Shown one piece after another: positions 34,601 through 49,600 of a stretch of DNA of 64,000 nt (position 1 is its first letter; each line of letters begins with the position of its first letter). The stretch is from positions 12,218,139 to 12,282,138 of the forward strand of contig CM063249.1 in the NCBI GenBank assembly GCA_032158295.1, read 5' to 3'. The position numbers and the translations under genes are program-made. The stretch is from Pycnopodia helianthoides. Taxonomy: Eukaryota; Echinodermata; Asteroidea; Forcipulatida; Asteriidae. The notes below the pieces were generated by a model. The model saw only the letters and a list, made by a program, of their open reading frames with translations. It was not told the DNA's origin and searched no databases.

Positions 34601-37600
34601 ATCAAGACAGCAATGGCTGGCGCAAATATGCACAGACCCATTTGTTTTTTTATGTCCAATAATGTCATGTTTCAAATTCAGCTCTGAAAGAGTATAAAAT
34701 AAAAGGACATTTTTACACAGTCTTAACAAGAGGTGAGAGAATTGTAATTTTCTCCCCACTTTTATTTCATGAGGAATCTAGATGTTGAAATATGAGTGCA
34801 TCACAACACTCAATTTGGCCTTGGAGCCCCTGTTTAACAATAACAATATTAAAGTCAAACTTGTTTAGAGTGTGGAGTCTTCCAGACATCTTCATCCTAA
34901 TAAGGGCATAAGGGAATACAAATGTCAACAGGGGAAACAGGAACAAGTGTTCTACCATGTACATGCAAAGGGTGTCAAGCATTTAGCTTTAGAAGTCAAA
35001 CTGTACAAGGGAAAGACTTGTCCTGAGTTCAGAACGTTTGTCAGGAAAACTCATCACACGCTTGACATACAGAAAAAATCTTCTGACAAAAATTAAATTG
35101 AAAATAACAAAATATGTTTCTCTGGTTTTGGTGACCCCACGCTGTGCTTTGATTTGACATAGCATACTGAGAATCACTTAGGGAGCAAACAATGGTGATG
35201 CCAAGCTGGCTTCCGCTTGTTCCGATGGCTATTCCTGCCGCAATTTACCACCCCAGTCCCAAAACTCCTGTCTTGTTCTTGGAAGTCATTTAAAATCCCT
35301 TCTAACAAAGCATCGAGCCTAAATCCTGGAATGATCTCCCCCCCTGGTCTTTACGCTTGGTCAGTCGTGGCGACTGACCCGTTAATTGGTAATTCTTTCA
35401 TCCAGAACAAGATCATGGAACTGGTGAGGGAATCAACACTAGGGGGATTAGCCAATCTTGAGAAATGGAACCATAATGTTTGATGACCTCATGGTGACCT
35501 TGCAATTTTATTAAATGGCATGAAGAAGAAAAAAAGAAGGCCTTGTGGTCACTCCACATGGTGGATGGCGCATGTGGAGATTTGGGAGACAACAGTCTTT
35601 TGACTTGTTCAGTTGAGACTTCTGTGGAATCTGTGGAAGCCATTTGAGTGGATTATGAAATCAAATTGGAAGGAAATTGTATTAATATAGGAAGCCTTTA
35701 TAAAAAATAGCTTGAGGATGAGAGGGGTTCAGTCTTGCTTCGGAAGGATGAATAGAAGGTGAGTTGCTGACACTGTTTCCGCTTCTATATTGTCATCTTT
35801 TTGCTTCATTATTTTACCATCATCACCAGAAGGAGGCCATTCTCAACGTTTCTGTACAAAAATGTGGCTTAGTGTAAGTTGTCACAGTTTATGCTACAAA
35901 ACAAATTGTGTTGTTTGGAAGTTATGTCGCACGTTTTTTTTTGTAGTTGAAGTAATATCTCCTCTCCCAGTCACAGTCTCCACTAATACCTGTTCTTCGG
36001 CATCGACAAAGTCATGTGGCTAGCTTGGTTTTTTTCACGTCATCTCACTCTTTGGAACAAACTCCGCCGAAACATCAAAGATTTACATGCCTTCTCAAAA
36101 ACCTGTTTGTTAAACCAAGACTTATTTTTGTTTTAATTGTAATCACTCTGGTACGGTAGTACATTGGAACCCTGTGTTTAATGTGCTTCACAAGAATGGT
36201 TTAAATAAGACGATTATTGTTATTATTGATGGATATTGCTGCTTACAAAGAGTTGTGTTTACAACCACTTTAAAAACACTCTCTTTTGTCAGACTTTGGA
36301 GGAAACTATTTAACTTGTGACTTTTGTTCATTTAGCGGATCACTTTGGCAAGTGACACACTTTGCACTGCTAAACTTCTTTTATTATTGGTTTGTGTATT
36401 GGAACTAATTATCTTAAATTTGTAAGAGTGGAATTTCTTTTGTACTCGAAACGGCCTTGGGGCATACTTTTAATAAGTTGAAAGAACAGAGCCTGCTTTG
36501 ATAACTGTTTATTACTGCTGTTTGCATGTGTAGATGATAGTGATTTTGTTGGCAACCTTTTACATCGGTTCTTAGAGAAGCTTTTTTAGTATTTGTTGAA
36601 CCATGGTTGAACCAACCCTAACTTTAAATCAGTGTACTTTCTGATACAATGTATTGATGACAAGTGGTGTTGTGAAATGTGTATTGTTCACCCACGCATT
36701 GTGACAGTACAGTGTATATGCTTGTCCTTCTGGCATGCGAAACATGTGTGTATTTGTGTCGCATTTCACAGATCCAGTGTGAATTCACATTCTTTTATAT
36801 TATCAAATTTTTGATACCCAATTCAAAAGAACTTCCAAGCATACTGTACTTTCAAATACACATATGCATAAATCACAACAAAACATCTTATTTAGCCTTG
36901 GAACTACCTGTAATAATATCAAATTTTGTTATTGTCAAGATTTGAAGAAAACAAATTATAATAATAAATCATGAATTCAGTAATATTAAAGTACACAAAT
37001 CTACACAGAGAAAATATTTTTTGAATATCAATTTTGTATATTCAGAATGCCATAACTGCCTCCCATTTCATCGGGAACACCAGTTCAATCTCTTGTGAAG
37101 CTTGCAGCAGTAGTATGAGAATTTCACTTCAAGATTTGCAAAAGAAATGTTGGCTACACCAAATTGAACAAAACTTCACTGCAAGATTTGTAAAAAAAAA
37201 AATGGTTGTTACACCAAATTCTCTAAAAACAGGTAATTTGTTTCTGTCACCCCAGTTCTTCCAGTAACCTATTTTGCTTGAATTTGATGGATAGAATATT
37301 AGAGGCTGAATCCTGAAACAATAATTCCTCCACAGTCTTTTTACTTGGTCAGGCTTTCCTTCCTCCATGGTCAGTCCTATGGTCAGTCATGGTGACTGAC
37401 CCATTAATGGGTAAACGTTATGTGGAACTGGTGAGGACTGGCGAGAAACACAGCATACGCTCCAGTACAGCCACACTTAGCATGGAAACCAGCAAATCAA
37501 TTCAGTAGAGCTATTATGCATAAAATGAGTAGGATACCAGTCACAGACGGTACTTGTGGCATGGTACTTTGGCTACCGGAAGTCTGTTTTGCTAGCATAA

Positions 37601-40600
37601 TTTTGTTGTGCTTAGCTTGTTTGGGTGATTATTTTCAAACCAGAATGCTCTTGGAATTATGGCTAGAACCTGATAACCTATTTTTCTGAAGCCGAAGTAT
37701 GATTATCATGAGGTAATAATGTGAACGAAACATAAACGAAATTCAGTATTTTCAAAAGGGGACAAAGTACCCTGGCACTTGTACAAGGAAAAATGCTTAC
37801 CTCAAACTCACTTGTGATCAATTGGAGCAGAATAATTGAATAAACACCTTCCATACTTCCAATTTTCAGCTCACGTTCCAGTTTTCATTTCACTTGTTAT
37901 TGCCATTTTCTTATTAAAAAAATGTTTACAACATTTTTGTTGCCGATTTTCTTTACGTCAAGGATCGTGAAAAAACATGTTTTTCTCTGCCCATAGCTGT
38001 GGTGCACACTTATAAAACAGTTACTGTTCACAGGAGTGTTTGAATGATGGACTGCTAAAAAAAATATTGCATTGTAAGGAAAGCCGTTAATCCATTTAGC
38101 TTTAGGCAGACCGAATACACAAAGATCTGTTTTTGTCGTAGGAAACTGTACCGTCTTTTGTCGGATTGCTGTATTCAGTTAAAGTTAAGGTTTGCACTTG
38201 TCGCTTTTCATAGCGGAACTACACATCAGACTGGGTTTTAATCCAATTTAACAGATCAAAGGAAGAAATAAGAGTGAAAGAGAGTTTCTCTTAGTCGGAG
38301 GTGAACAGGAAACCGGAAATACAATGTTTGTGGTCGGCCAACCTGAATTTCTCTCTCTTTCTCTGGGCCAGGGAGGCTTTTTGATCTTCGTTATCCCTGA
38401 ACTGCCCCTCGGAGGCAAATGACTGAAAGCTGGGCAAATCACAGTCATTGGGAGCTTGTTTGTGTGTTTGCAAGCTGTGCCTGTTAGCTATATTCAAGAA
38501 CTTTAAACTTGGCGTGACCTTATTGTAGCCACTATCATCGGTTCTCTCCTGTGTCAGATTTGGGTTATCCTTGACCTCGACACCTCTTAGTTTTACTCCT
38601 CTCCAATTTCATCCTCTAGGTTTGTTTTTTCTTCACAACCTCCCCCCCCCCTCTCTTTGCACTGGTGGACAGTGGTTGTTATTCCTCCATGGGTTGAGTC
38701 ACAGCATAGAGGTCATGATTTGTAGAGAAATTTAGACGTCTGTTTGTTAGTCAATAGGGAAAGCAAGATTTTCAGGAGACTGGGGGATTGGGGTTCATGT
38801 ACATCGGGGAATGTTTTACTTGTCCAAAATTGTTTTTTAAGGAAAGCAAAAGGGACGAGGGAAGTGGTGGGGTTGGGGGAGGCTCACCCAGCATTTACAA
38901 TTTTGTTTTAAAGAATATTTCCTCTACCACTATCCATCATCCTCTTGTTCCTTTAAGTTCATCTTTCCATCTCGGCCCACCTTCCTCCTCCACTCTCTTA
39001 ACTTCATCCTTCTTCTGTGATCGCCAAGGCTGTTTGCTGATTCACCTGTTCCTATATAAACATCATTCCTGTCTCTGTATAATGTGCAAGTTCTTCTTCA
39101 AATCCATGATGAAACTACATCCCTCTACCCCCCCCCCCCTCCCCCTTCTCATTTCTCCCTCTTAAGAACTAAACCAAATTGTAGGGTCAGGGTCAGGGTC
39201 AGGAAAATCCTTTAATGGGGTGGAGGAAAATCCCAATTGCCCACCACCTCCTTGATAGGTTGGCTCAATAATTGTGATTTATTGGGACACAAACGTTTCT
39301 TTTATGCCCAGCATTAACACCCACACTGTTGATACAAGCTGCCAGCCAGGTTTATACCTGGGTTATTTATGACCTGTACGGTCTGCAAGGACCCATGACT
39401 AGGGACAGATCATAGACTGTATGGGTGGATACAGTTAAAGGGTTAATGCACTTATAATATCAATTTGGGTGTTGTTATAATGGGTTTTGTGGCCCTCTGC
39501 GTGCCCCTGCCTTCAGGCCCACTCAATAAACTGGTCATGATGGTGTCTAGAGGTCACTGTATCATTACCATTGGCCATCACATAGGCTAATCGGGATTCC
39601 GTATTGTTGTGGTCGTTTGTTCACTTTGGCTGAGGGTGGTGGCTGGGCTGTTGTTGGTCATTCAGTGTTGCCCTTTTCAAGATTTTAATTATCAACACAA
39701 AAAAAACCTTCTACCTCCATGGTGGGATCATAGAACAGGTGCGATCAAATGGTTCTGTGGTCAGATATTGTGAACTTAGTGTAAAAACTATGGTTTAAAG
39801 CATTAGGGGACTACAATAGAATATATCCTCTGAAAATTAAAAGCTGAAAAGATAGAATTAGCACTAATTGCAAACTGCTCCTAACCAAAATGATCAATAG
39901 TATAAATGCAACCAGAATGAAATGGTTAATGGCCTCATGTTTCAACCTTGGCAGAGTCTTTCTTTCATTGTATGCAAAATTTGAAAGAAAACTCTGTTCA
40001 TTTTGGAAAGTTAACGATGATATGTATGAACGAATTTCGGTTCACTGAAAGTTTCCCAACCTCACACACAATTCAGTAGCCTGGGTATATTAGACAAAAT
40101 AGACAGTGTTTTTTTTTTGTACACATGTTACCTTGCGGCTTATCCCTCAGGCTTTTTTGTTGTTTGGGGGGGGGGGTACAAAAACCTGATCGAACAAGAA
40201 GTAGTCTGTTCATAGCTCTATGCTATGGTCTGTTTTACCTTTGTCAAAGGTTTTACCTCTGTCACTTCTGACTTCAAAAAGGGTCATTTTCAACACCTCA
40301 TTAATTTGCATCAATAGCAGAGTTTATCACCCTTTTTTCCAGGAGAATAAGCTTTAAGAGGGGAGACAAACAGATGTAGTCTCTACCTTACAAACTTTGT
40401 CCTTTGCTTGTACTTTTTTTCTTCTTCTCAGTTTACTGTCCTAGGATGGCCTTCTTCCACGAACAGTTTAGTAAACAAACGTGTTTTATGTACTGGAAAA
40501 AAGGCTCTCATTTGTGTTCAAACGAGAGACTGTCCTTCTCAACTCCCTCTTTGTAGTTGTACTGAGCTTGCCGATTTGCTTTACACAGAAAAATTATTGG

Positions 40601-43600
40601 ACAGAAACTAGCGACTAGCTCAAATCACTTGTTCCATAGTCACTTGTGCTCTTTAAATAAATTTGTTTGCAAACGTTTTTTTATACGTAGCAGCTCAGCC
40701 CCTCTCATCACCACTGTTTTTTCTTCCATGTTGTGACAGTGTCATCAAAGATCCGATTCTAATTTCCACTCTGTCAGGTATGTTGAATTCTTGACTGATG
40801 TGAGCATTTCACATAAATACTATAAGCGTAGTTTACGATTCACTTTATATCAGAATTAACTGACAAATTAATAAAATAAAGTAAGTAACTAAATCCCCAT
40901 GTTGACTGTTGAACTGCTTATCATATCAATACCAGGTGAACATATGAGATAGCTTCTGGTAATTTTACTAATTGGTACAAGATTGTGTTGGATGAAGAGC
41001 AAGAACAAATTTCAGATTTCAATTTCATTTCATTTCGGTTTAAAAAATTTCCAAGGACTAAACTAATTATTTTATTTGTACATATTTTTTTTAGCTTTAA
41101 CCACATAGATTCTGAATAATTTGATTGTATTGTCTGTATAGTGCATTCTAATGGGTTTGTAGTAGTAGTCATGATTGTTATTTGAAAATTTTTATTTTTC
41201 CATTCTAATGTTTAAAAAATCTGTACGTATAATACTCTGTAAAAACTGTCTCAAATTATTAGCTTTTGGCTTCTACGCTTTTGTAAATCAATAAACCATT
41301 TCAAATCAAACACGTCCTTGGAGCTTGCCTGCTCCCCTGTAGTTTCCAACGCTGATCACCCTACTAAGGAAATGCTTTGTCTAAACACAATCTGAAACAT
41401 GGAGGAAGGAATTACATGGAATCCTTCCTCCTTGTGTGAATTACTGTCCTCTTCAAGAACCTTGATTCATCATCAAGAAGCTTGTGTCATCTTTCAACCT
41501 CACCATGCCCATTAATGGACCTGCGTGTATCACATACAGTATAATTAAGAGAAGAATGTGAGCTACATGGAATTCAAACCATTACTGTATCCTTGTTTAC
41601 AGAACAGTATTTCACTACAGTTCCCATCCTCTCCATACCCCCCCCCTAATCAAGTCCATATCTCACTGTTATTTTAACCAGTCACATATGGCAGTTGTTT
41701 AGTCTTATCATATGAAAATAAAGTCAATACTACCTCTTTGGTGCCTCTCAGCCGTCTTGGAAATATATAGTCTGCTATGGGAGCCATGAAATGTACGTGA
41801 CAATTTTGGGGTCTGGCATTATTTTTTTTTCCCAGCTTGTTCAGCATGTCAAAGTGTGACAGATTTCTCCCCAGATAAATCAGTGCAGTTGTTAATGTTA
41901 GTATGTGAGCTCAGTCACGGAATGTTGAACGAAAATAACTAAATGATAAAAGCTTCAATTTGAATGTCATTACTCAATGTCCAAAGAAGGGCATGTCTTT
42001 CAGAAAGTGTATACAGTACATTTAAAACATGTGAAGGATTTTATTTTTAGAAGTAAGGAAGAAATTCAGTGGATTTCAAAAGGTGCTGCTCTTATTTTGA
42101 TCTCTTAGTTTTTATTCTCATGATGAAAAAGTTTGTTCATGTGAAGGAAAGTTGGCTAGATTTAGATTCTTGAATCGAGCGTGTGATATTGTTGAATTAA
42201 AAATTGTATCTTATTGTGATCACTTCATAATTCAATTGATGAATGAATTGTTGTCAGTAATGCCCCCAAACCTCTGATTTATCTCCCTGCATACATCTAT
42301 CAAACTACCACACCTATTCAAAATAGCCCTTCCAATGACATATGCTAATTACTTTCACGCATTAGGACAGTCACGCTTGGTTGGCAAAGGCACAAACGCG
42401 TATGCGCCACACCACCATCATCCCCAAAACGCAATGTTCCCTCATTTTGCCAGCAAGTAGTGTTAGTGCGCACATGAGATGTACAATATACAACTTCATG
42501 GGATGGGCTACTTACAGCATGCTTACAGGGATTATTCTGTCTCTGTCCTTACTCTATGTTCTGTCATAAAAACTCCTTGAAATCTCTCCTTTGATAAGTT
42601 TTAAAATCAGTTTTAAATGACTGTGTTGAGCACTTTATAGGTGTGGCGTAAACAGCACTTATCAAAAGAAAGCCTGCCTGCTTGATAATGATCTGAATCA
42701 AGATTTTTTCCTTTGAAATGCAAGATTCTGCATCAAGATTTTCTCCCAAGGAATGTCAACAATGTCAAGAATGCCTGTTGAGATGTCAATTGTTGGGTTA
42801 CATTATGTGGCCTGCCAATCAGGGGAAACTGTAAACCACCCTCCTTGGATGATCCTGCCCTGACCATATGTTCCTGACACAGTGTCTGACCAGAAGGGCA
42901 GTTTTTTTTTTCTTGTTCTGTTTGGGTCCTGTCGAGTCTTGTTGAGTCTTTACTGTGCCAGATGGAGGTCCACAAAGTGTATGGCCAGTGTTTATAAACA
43001 GGGGGGGATGTAAGCTGTTGGGGTTTAAATTGTCAGAGTTTGATAAGTCAGGATAGAAGTAGCCCGGCCAGCCATCAAAATAGGTGCAGTTGTCAGAAAT
43101 CAAGGTATGTTACCAAAATTGTTTTGGGTTTCTTTATTCCTTGCAATGCTGTTTGTAGGATCATTTGTTAATGTCGGTCACAACATGCACCTTACCCTCC
43201 CCCTTCCTGGAACTGATGTGACAGAGTCATTCAGGACTCCATTAAAATATCGTCCTTGCTCTATGAATATCCCGAGCCAATGGCTGTAAACTGGAGTCAA
43301 TGTTTTGTACCCACAGCCTTCGTACTAAATATTCTTAGCTTGTGTCCTTCGAGCCATTTTGCTTGTTCCTTCTCTAGCTGGAAATGTACATGCTGACATT
43401 ACGTGCAGTTTACTCTGCTTATGACATCTCTTTTACAGTCACTCCTAACACTCTTGAAGCAACAATGCCTTCATTTCTAAAACGTGTCTTGAGCCTTTTC
43501 CCAAACGCTCTTTAGATCTTTTCTCATCCTGACCCTTCCTGACAAAAGCATCATTATCTCAGCTTCTCAGCAAACTCCCGAACTGAATAAGGCCAGCACT

Positions 43601-46600
43601 GTGGCATCAGCTGAACAGATTACCTCTCCCTGTTGAGATCTTCTGAATTCCTGCCGGATTTTAGTTGATCGGGATAATCTCATGAGGGAGACGTTTGTCA
43701 ACAAAGCCAAGCCCACTGGGCAAAGCTCCGAAGTGAATCAAACCGATTACGACAATAAGCAAATAGTAAATAGCTCCTAACCAACTTGAGAGTGGCAGGC
43801 ACTGATTGAATGAGACCAACTGAGAAGGAGTGGTAGAAAGGGGTGGGGGTTGATAGTTCCCCCTATACTCAACATATTTTCTTGAGGACTTAGCACTCTC
43901 TGGGTCTTAACGACCCTTGAAATGATAGCCAGGGAGTCTCGCTTCTACAGTGACTATATCTTCAGGCTTGGGATTAGAAGAGCATTGTTTGCCCTAATCC
44001 AAATACAAAGAGCAGTCAGTCATTGCCTCTGGTGTCTTAAGCAATTCTGGAGAGAGAGAGAGAGAGAGAGGGATTTGGTGGGGGGTGGGGTAAATTTGTT
44101 GAAGTGTTCCTGCCCTGGTCGCCAAACAAATTGGCCAGCTGTATACATTGTAGAACAAGAGCTAAGCAATCAGATTTGAATGGAATGTCAGAGTGCACTG
44201 GGAATCCTGGAGCAACTTTGCATCTGAGGCCTTTTTAGAATACAACCAGGAGAACACTTGGCTTAATCTTCATTTATGTCTGCTGTGTGTACGCCCTCTA
44301 TGTCTAAAAGCAATGGACAACAAATATAAATACCAAGTGACTTATTAATATTATCTAGGCATTTGGCAAACTGTACCAGATCGACCAATAGGAAAGCTGC
44401 AATTTGCCATACAGTCAAAATGGCTGTGCCCATGAGTTTCCTCACAGATACTAATGTACTCAGTGCTCTTCACATTCAGTAGGGGTGGGGGTGGATTGGA
44501 GGAGGATCATTCACGGAACATTTTTCATTAAGCTTTTTCTCTCCTTGATACAGTTTTGCTGTCCAAGTACAATATTTTGACGATTCAACATCATCCATCT
44601 TGTGATTTTGAATGGTTGATTAACCACAGAGCATGAGATAAACTATGGAAGACTGAAATAATATCTGCACAGTACACAGTTAACCCTTCTACTGTCTGAC
44701 CGTTCAATATAACCCACTTTGGTTTTGAATGGTGTACAAACTATGCCAGCCTACAATGATATCACCTGGTGAATGCATTGGCACATGTATTAACACAGAT
44801 ACTTTCCAACTTGGAACCTTCACCCAACCGGGGACCCTGGCTATATTGCTACAGGGCCCAGATTTGAATGTGTCTACCCATGGATGTATTCCTGTACACA
44901 TGCACCCAGTTCGGTGCAAAAGAGCTGCCATGCCAACATACACAACCGGTGTAGTTGAATGGCTTCAAATGGGCGGTCAACTTCTTTGAAGATGTTCTAG
45001 TCCCAAGAGTAAAAGAGGGTTGATCTTTCAGTCACCGTCTCTCACTTGTTATTCATAGAAATCCATCTTCTGTGTCTTGCATCATTCTGTCCTTGATAAA
45101 TAATAAATATATAATGAGCAGCAACCTTTTTCTCTGAAAACCCAGTATGGACATTCAAAAGGCTTGTATGGTATTATAGTCAGACAATTTGATCAATACA
45201 TGCGTTAAGCACAGGGTCCTTGGTCAGTATACCAAGGTTTAATTTCATTCAATTTCAATTAACCTAGATTTTCAGACGAACATTTCCCCCGCCCCACTCA
45301 ATATAAAAGGGCTACAGGTGTTTTTCTGTTTTTATGTTTAGAGAGTGGTGTACCATTACAATTAGTAGTATAGTCATAATATTACTTCCTTTAGTCCAAT
45401 TCTTGGGGTGCATGCAGATGTTAGGCAGGTGAAAGAGACAGAGAGAGAGAGGGGAAACAAAACCCAACATACAGCACTGTTAAAAAATGGAAAAGCACTG
45501 ACTCTGCTTATGGCACTTGAGTCGGTCTCCTTAACATTTTTTGGACACAGGTGTCAGTTTCTTGTTTGCACAGCAGCTTGTTCTTCTTGTTCTCACCTCC
45601 TCTGCCCCACCCCCTGTAGTGTTCTTTAAACAACCTGCTGTCCCTGGGGAGTGTGCAGGGCAGGACAGACATCCAAAACCCAGATTGAAAGACTGTCACG
45701 ATTAAAGAGATGCATGATTGGAAAGGATCGGGGAATAAAAAAACACGAAGAATTTTCAATTCTCAGAACTCATTAACGTTCTGAGGAATCTTTCCTTCTG
45801 GAATAACTACAATGATCATGACAATTTTTTCATTATGTAATTGCTTTTTGTGGTATTCACTACCCAGCAACTGTTATGAAGTGATCTTAGGTTGATATAG
45901 ATAGGCCTACTCATATTTGAATCCACTGTGTTTATATTGGAAACTTAACTAGAGAGTGATAGTCAATTTACTCTTTAAAAAAACAATGGCAGACCGATAA
46001 AGGTATCCGAGTACATAAAATTATAAAGAATATCGTATGATGTGATCATGAAACAGCTAGAGAAGTCTATGGTTAACAGGAGTCATAACTGGCATTGGGC
46101 TTATATTGAAACTTATGGACAATGTTACTTTTTCTTTTCTTTTTTTAACAAAAAGAGTACCTTGTACATTCCATGGCCTTTCTGGTAGGCAAAATACTAT
46201 ACTGGTCACATGGAAACTTTTTCATTGTCATAATTTTCACATAAATTCAGAAGTTATAAAAAAATAACAGCAGATGAGATGTTCCCTTTTCTTTATATTA
46301 AAAGTTGGTAAAAAATTTGGACCATGAAATATCCATAAAATGTAAGGTTTGTAAACATGTGATGTCAAAGGTTACATGGTCTACTACTAGTTACAGTCAT
46401 GAATTGCATCTAATAGCAATGAATCCATGGAACAAAAAGTATCCATGCACAGACAAGTTGCCCTCGTCCTATGGAATATCGGACTTATACAACCTTCATG
46501 ATGAAACCATAGAGAAAAGACCCACTATGGGTCCTTTCTATTATGATATAACTAACAACTAACCTCAGTGTAGGCACTGCAATTGTACACTGGAGGTTCT

Positions 46601-49600
46601 GCAATTGGATTTATGTGGCCATTCAATCATTATAAAGTTTTTAAACCCGTGAAAATAACAACCTTTCACAACCTGATCACGGATCATAAACACAGTGTAA
46701 AAACCCTGGCTCCACTCAAATGAATGTGTAATAGTAAATCATTCAATGTCAGAGAGAGAGAAAGAGAGCCCACTGTGCTTACACTCTAATAATTAGTTTG
46801 AATGGGTCTAGTACCACCACCCCCCTTTAATCCTACTCTATAAATAGGTCTCAGCTGGGACGTCCAGGGGTCTGTACCCTGCCCAGGGCTACCCTATGAT
46901 AACACAACATTGGTCACAAGTGGGGATAGGGTTGCGGGGTGTGATGTTACTGATTGACACATCTCTTGAACATTTTCAAGAGGGTGGTGGTGGGTGGGGT
47001 GGTGGTGTTGCAGGGTGAAGTTCAGTCTGTCAGTAGGCTACCAATAGTGTCAGTCTGCTTGAACCCAGTCATGTGACAATCAAATTGTATAGGCTACTGC
47101 CAAGGTATTTGCCAGGAAATGGGAAACTGGGTCTTCAGAAATCTGCTGAACGTTTTTTAACAAAGGTGGCCAAATTGTTCACTTCTTTTACATGTAAATG
47201 ACAGATCTAAACTGCCAGGGTTTGTTGAAGGCAAATGGCCAGAAATTGGCAGTACCTTTAGTATAGGATGCTAGCGTGAAGTCGTAATGGTGTCAGCCTA
47301 GAACCTGAGAAGTTTAAGAGCTACTGTGCAATGCATGCTCTCAGCTCAGGTACAATTTGAGCATCTCCTGTTAGAAGTCATTTATGGTTGCAAAAATCCA
47401 TAGTTGGCCCTTAAGTCAGTAGTAGCCGGCCAAATTCGCCAGCTATCGGCTTATTTTGAAACCCAATGGATTAAGCTGAACGCCCATCAAATTCAAGTGG
47501 GAAGCGTGTCATGAATGAAGATTTTTCTCATGGAAATGTTCATAGGAAAAATTTGACTGCCCCCTCCCCCCCAAAAAAGCAAAGTTAAAGATATGGAAAA
47601 TCTTCTTTGCATATAGACAATGCATGTTGTAGTCAAAAGGGTAGCTGGCTGGAATAATTTCCATGGCAACTATTTCATTACACACATTTTGTGAGAGCAT
47701 TTGAAGTATACTCTAAAAAGCGAAGCTCGATCTGTGACTTTGTTGGTTGAGTTTCCTGTCTCCACAAATAGGCCCATGTAAGTAGTCAATATATCAACTC
47801 AAGTAACCAGTCCATTCCCAACGTAGCCTCAGTTTTGTGACACGGTGTGTTAGAAAAAGGGAGCCTGGGAAGTTTTACATTCCCTGTTTCTTGTGGCCCC
47901 CCCCTCTGCCCTCCATAAAAAAGACATAAAAAAATACCCACAAAGGAAAAATTATTTCAAAAGGTTGTGTCAACAATTTATTGGTCAGGTATGGAAAGTC
48001 AGCACATTCTATTCATAATGCCTTTATATCAACATTATCAGCAGTAATCAATCATGCCTAAAAAATCAAAGAGAGCGCAAGATCTAAGCATGCTTTGTCG
48101 TTCGTCGGGTCGGAAGGACATTCCAAACAAGTCTTGAACCCCAGTATGAAGAGATTTATTTCACAATTTTGTTTGGTCATACTCCGTTGAGCACACACTC
48201 CCACAGCAATAAAGAATAATTTTATGTTCTGTGTGAGATTTTGTTTTGAACGGTAACGCATAAAGTCCCCCCCCCCCCTCCTCCCCATAGGCCATTAAAA
48301 AGTAACATTTTAGGGTTTAAAACTTATTAGCGTCATGGTGGAAAAACAATCTGCAAAGTAGTAAAGTTTTTACATAAATCTCTCTGTAGTGTAATGAGTT
48401 GTGGGGGTTAAAAAAACACATCAGTGAAGCAACTGAAAACAACTTTCACCTCAAAACAGCAAGGAATGATTTCACTATTGATTCTTTTTTCTGAATCTCA
48501 CATCTCATAAGAGATTGAGCTATTTGTGTACATGGTGTTACCACAAACCTTACTAGATTAAAACAGTAACATTGTTGAACAGTAGTAGGCCCACTGTGCA
48601 TACCTATCTCTCTAAATTCATAATATGGACAGCATTGGGAATTGCCAAAGACAATGTCAGTTATGTGCAAATCTGGCAATCTTTTTTTTTGAACCTTACC
48701 TTTTTCTGCACACCCTTTAAATGGGTTTTTACGTCCAACAGGGAAAGCGCAGGTTTTTAAAATCTGAGTTGAGACTTAAAAGTCTGCCTGGTGATCACCA
48801 AAAATCTATATTTTTCTCCAAATCAAATAAGTCAGGCTCTTTGATCTACTTCGTAGAACTAAGGACATATACAGCTCTCAGAAGCTCCTTGGAATCTATC
48901 ATTCCAGTGATGCCAACTTGCTTGCCGTTCCACCTTCCAGATTGAAAGCTTATGGGGATAGAAGTTTCTCGGTGCAGCCCCCCGCCTGTGGAACGGCCTG
49001 CCTCTCACCCTTAGATCACAACCTGACATTTCTTCATTCAAATCCAATCTCAAAACTTACCTCTTCAGTCAAGCCTACCATTAATGTTTCCCGTGGACAT
49101 ATTTATAGCGCAGTGAATAGTGTTTTTCTAGATACCAGCGCTTTATAAGATTTACTATTATTATTATTATTAAGAAGGAAATGCCATCATTTCAACGTAC
49201 CTCCGAAGATCTGGAACTCAATTTCAGACCTAATCTGTAAGCAGTGACTCTCACCCCTCCCCTGGTATAATTTTGTGCCATCTATTTTGTATTATATTAC
49301 TACTGATATTTTTGAGCCTTGACTTGAACCCACGCTGCCAGTTCAGTGAATGAGTCACAATTCACCTGTCTATTTTTGATTGCCCATATGTTGGTCATGA
49401 ATCAAATTCATATAAAAAGAGAACTTTTTGTAAGTTGGTTGTTTACAACTTGGAAATGGCTCAAATGTTTTAACATTCACTGTCTTATGGAGACCGAAGA
49501 CAACAGGAGCATTGTAGGTCTGTATTGGGAATTCTAAAGAGAGGGATAATTCTCTAAATTTTTGTGTGCAACTGCAAAGAATATGTATAGGGGAGCAAGG

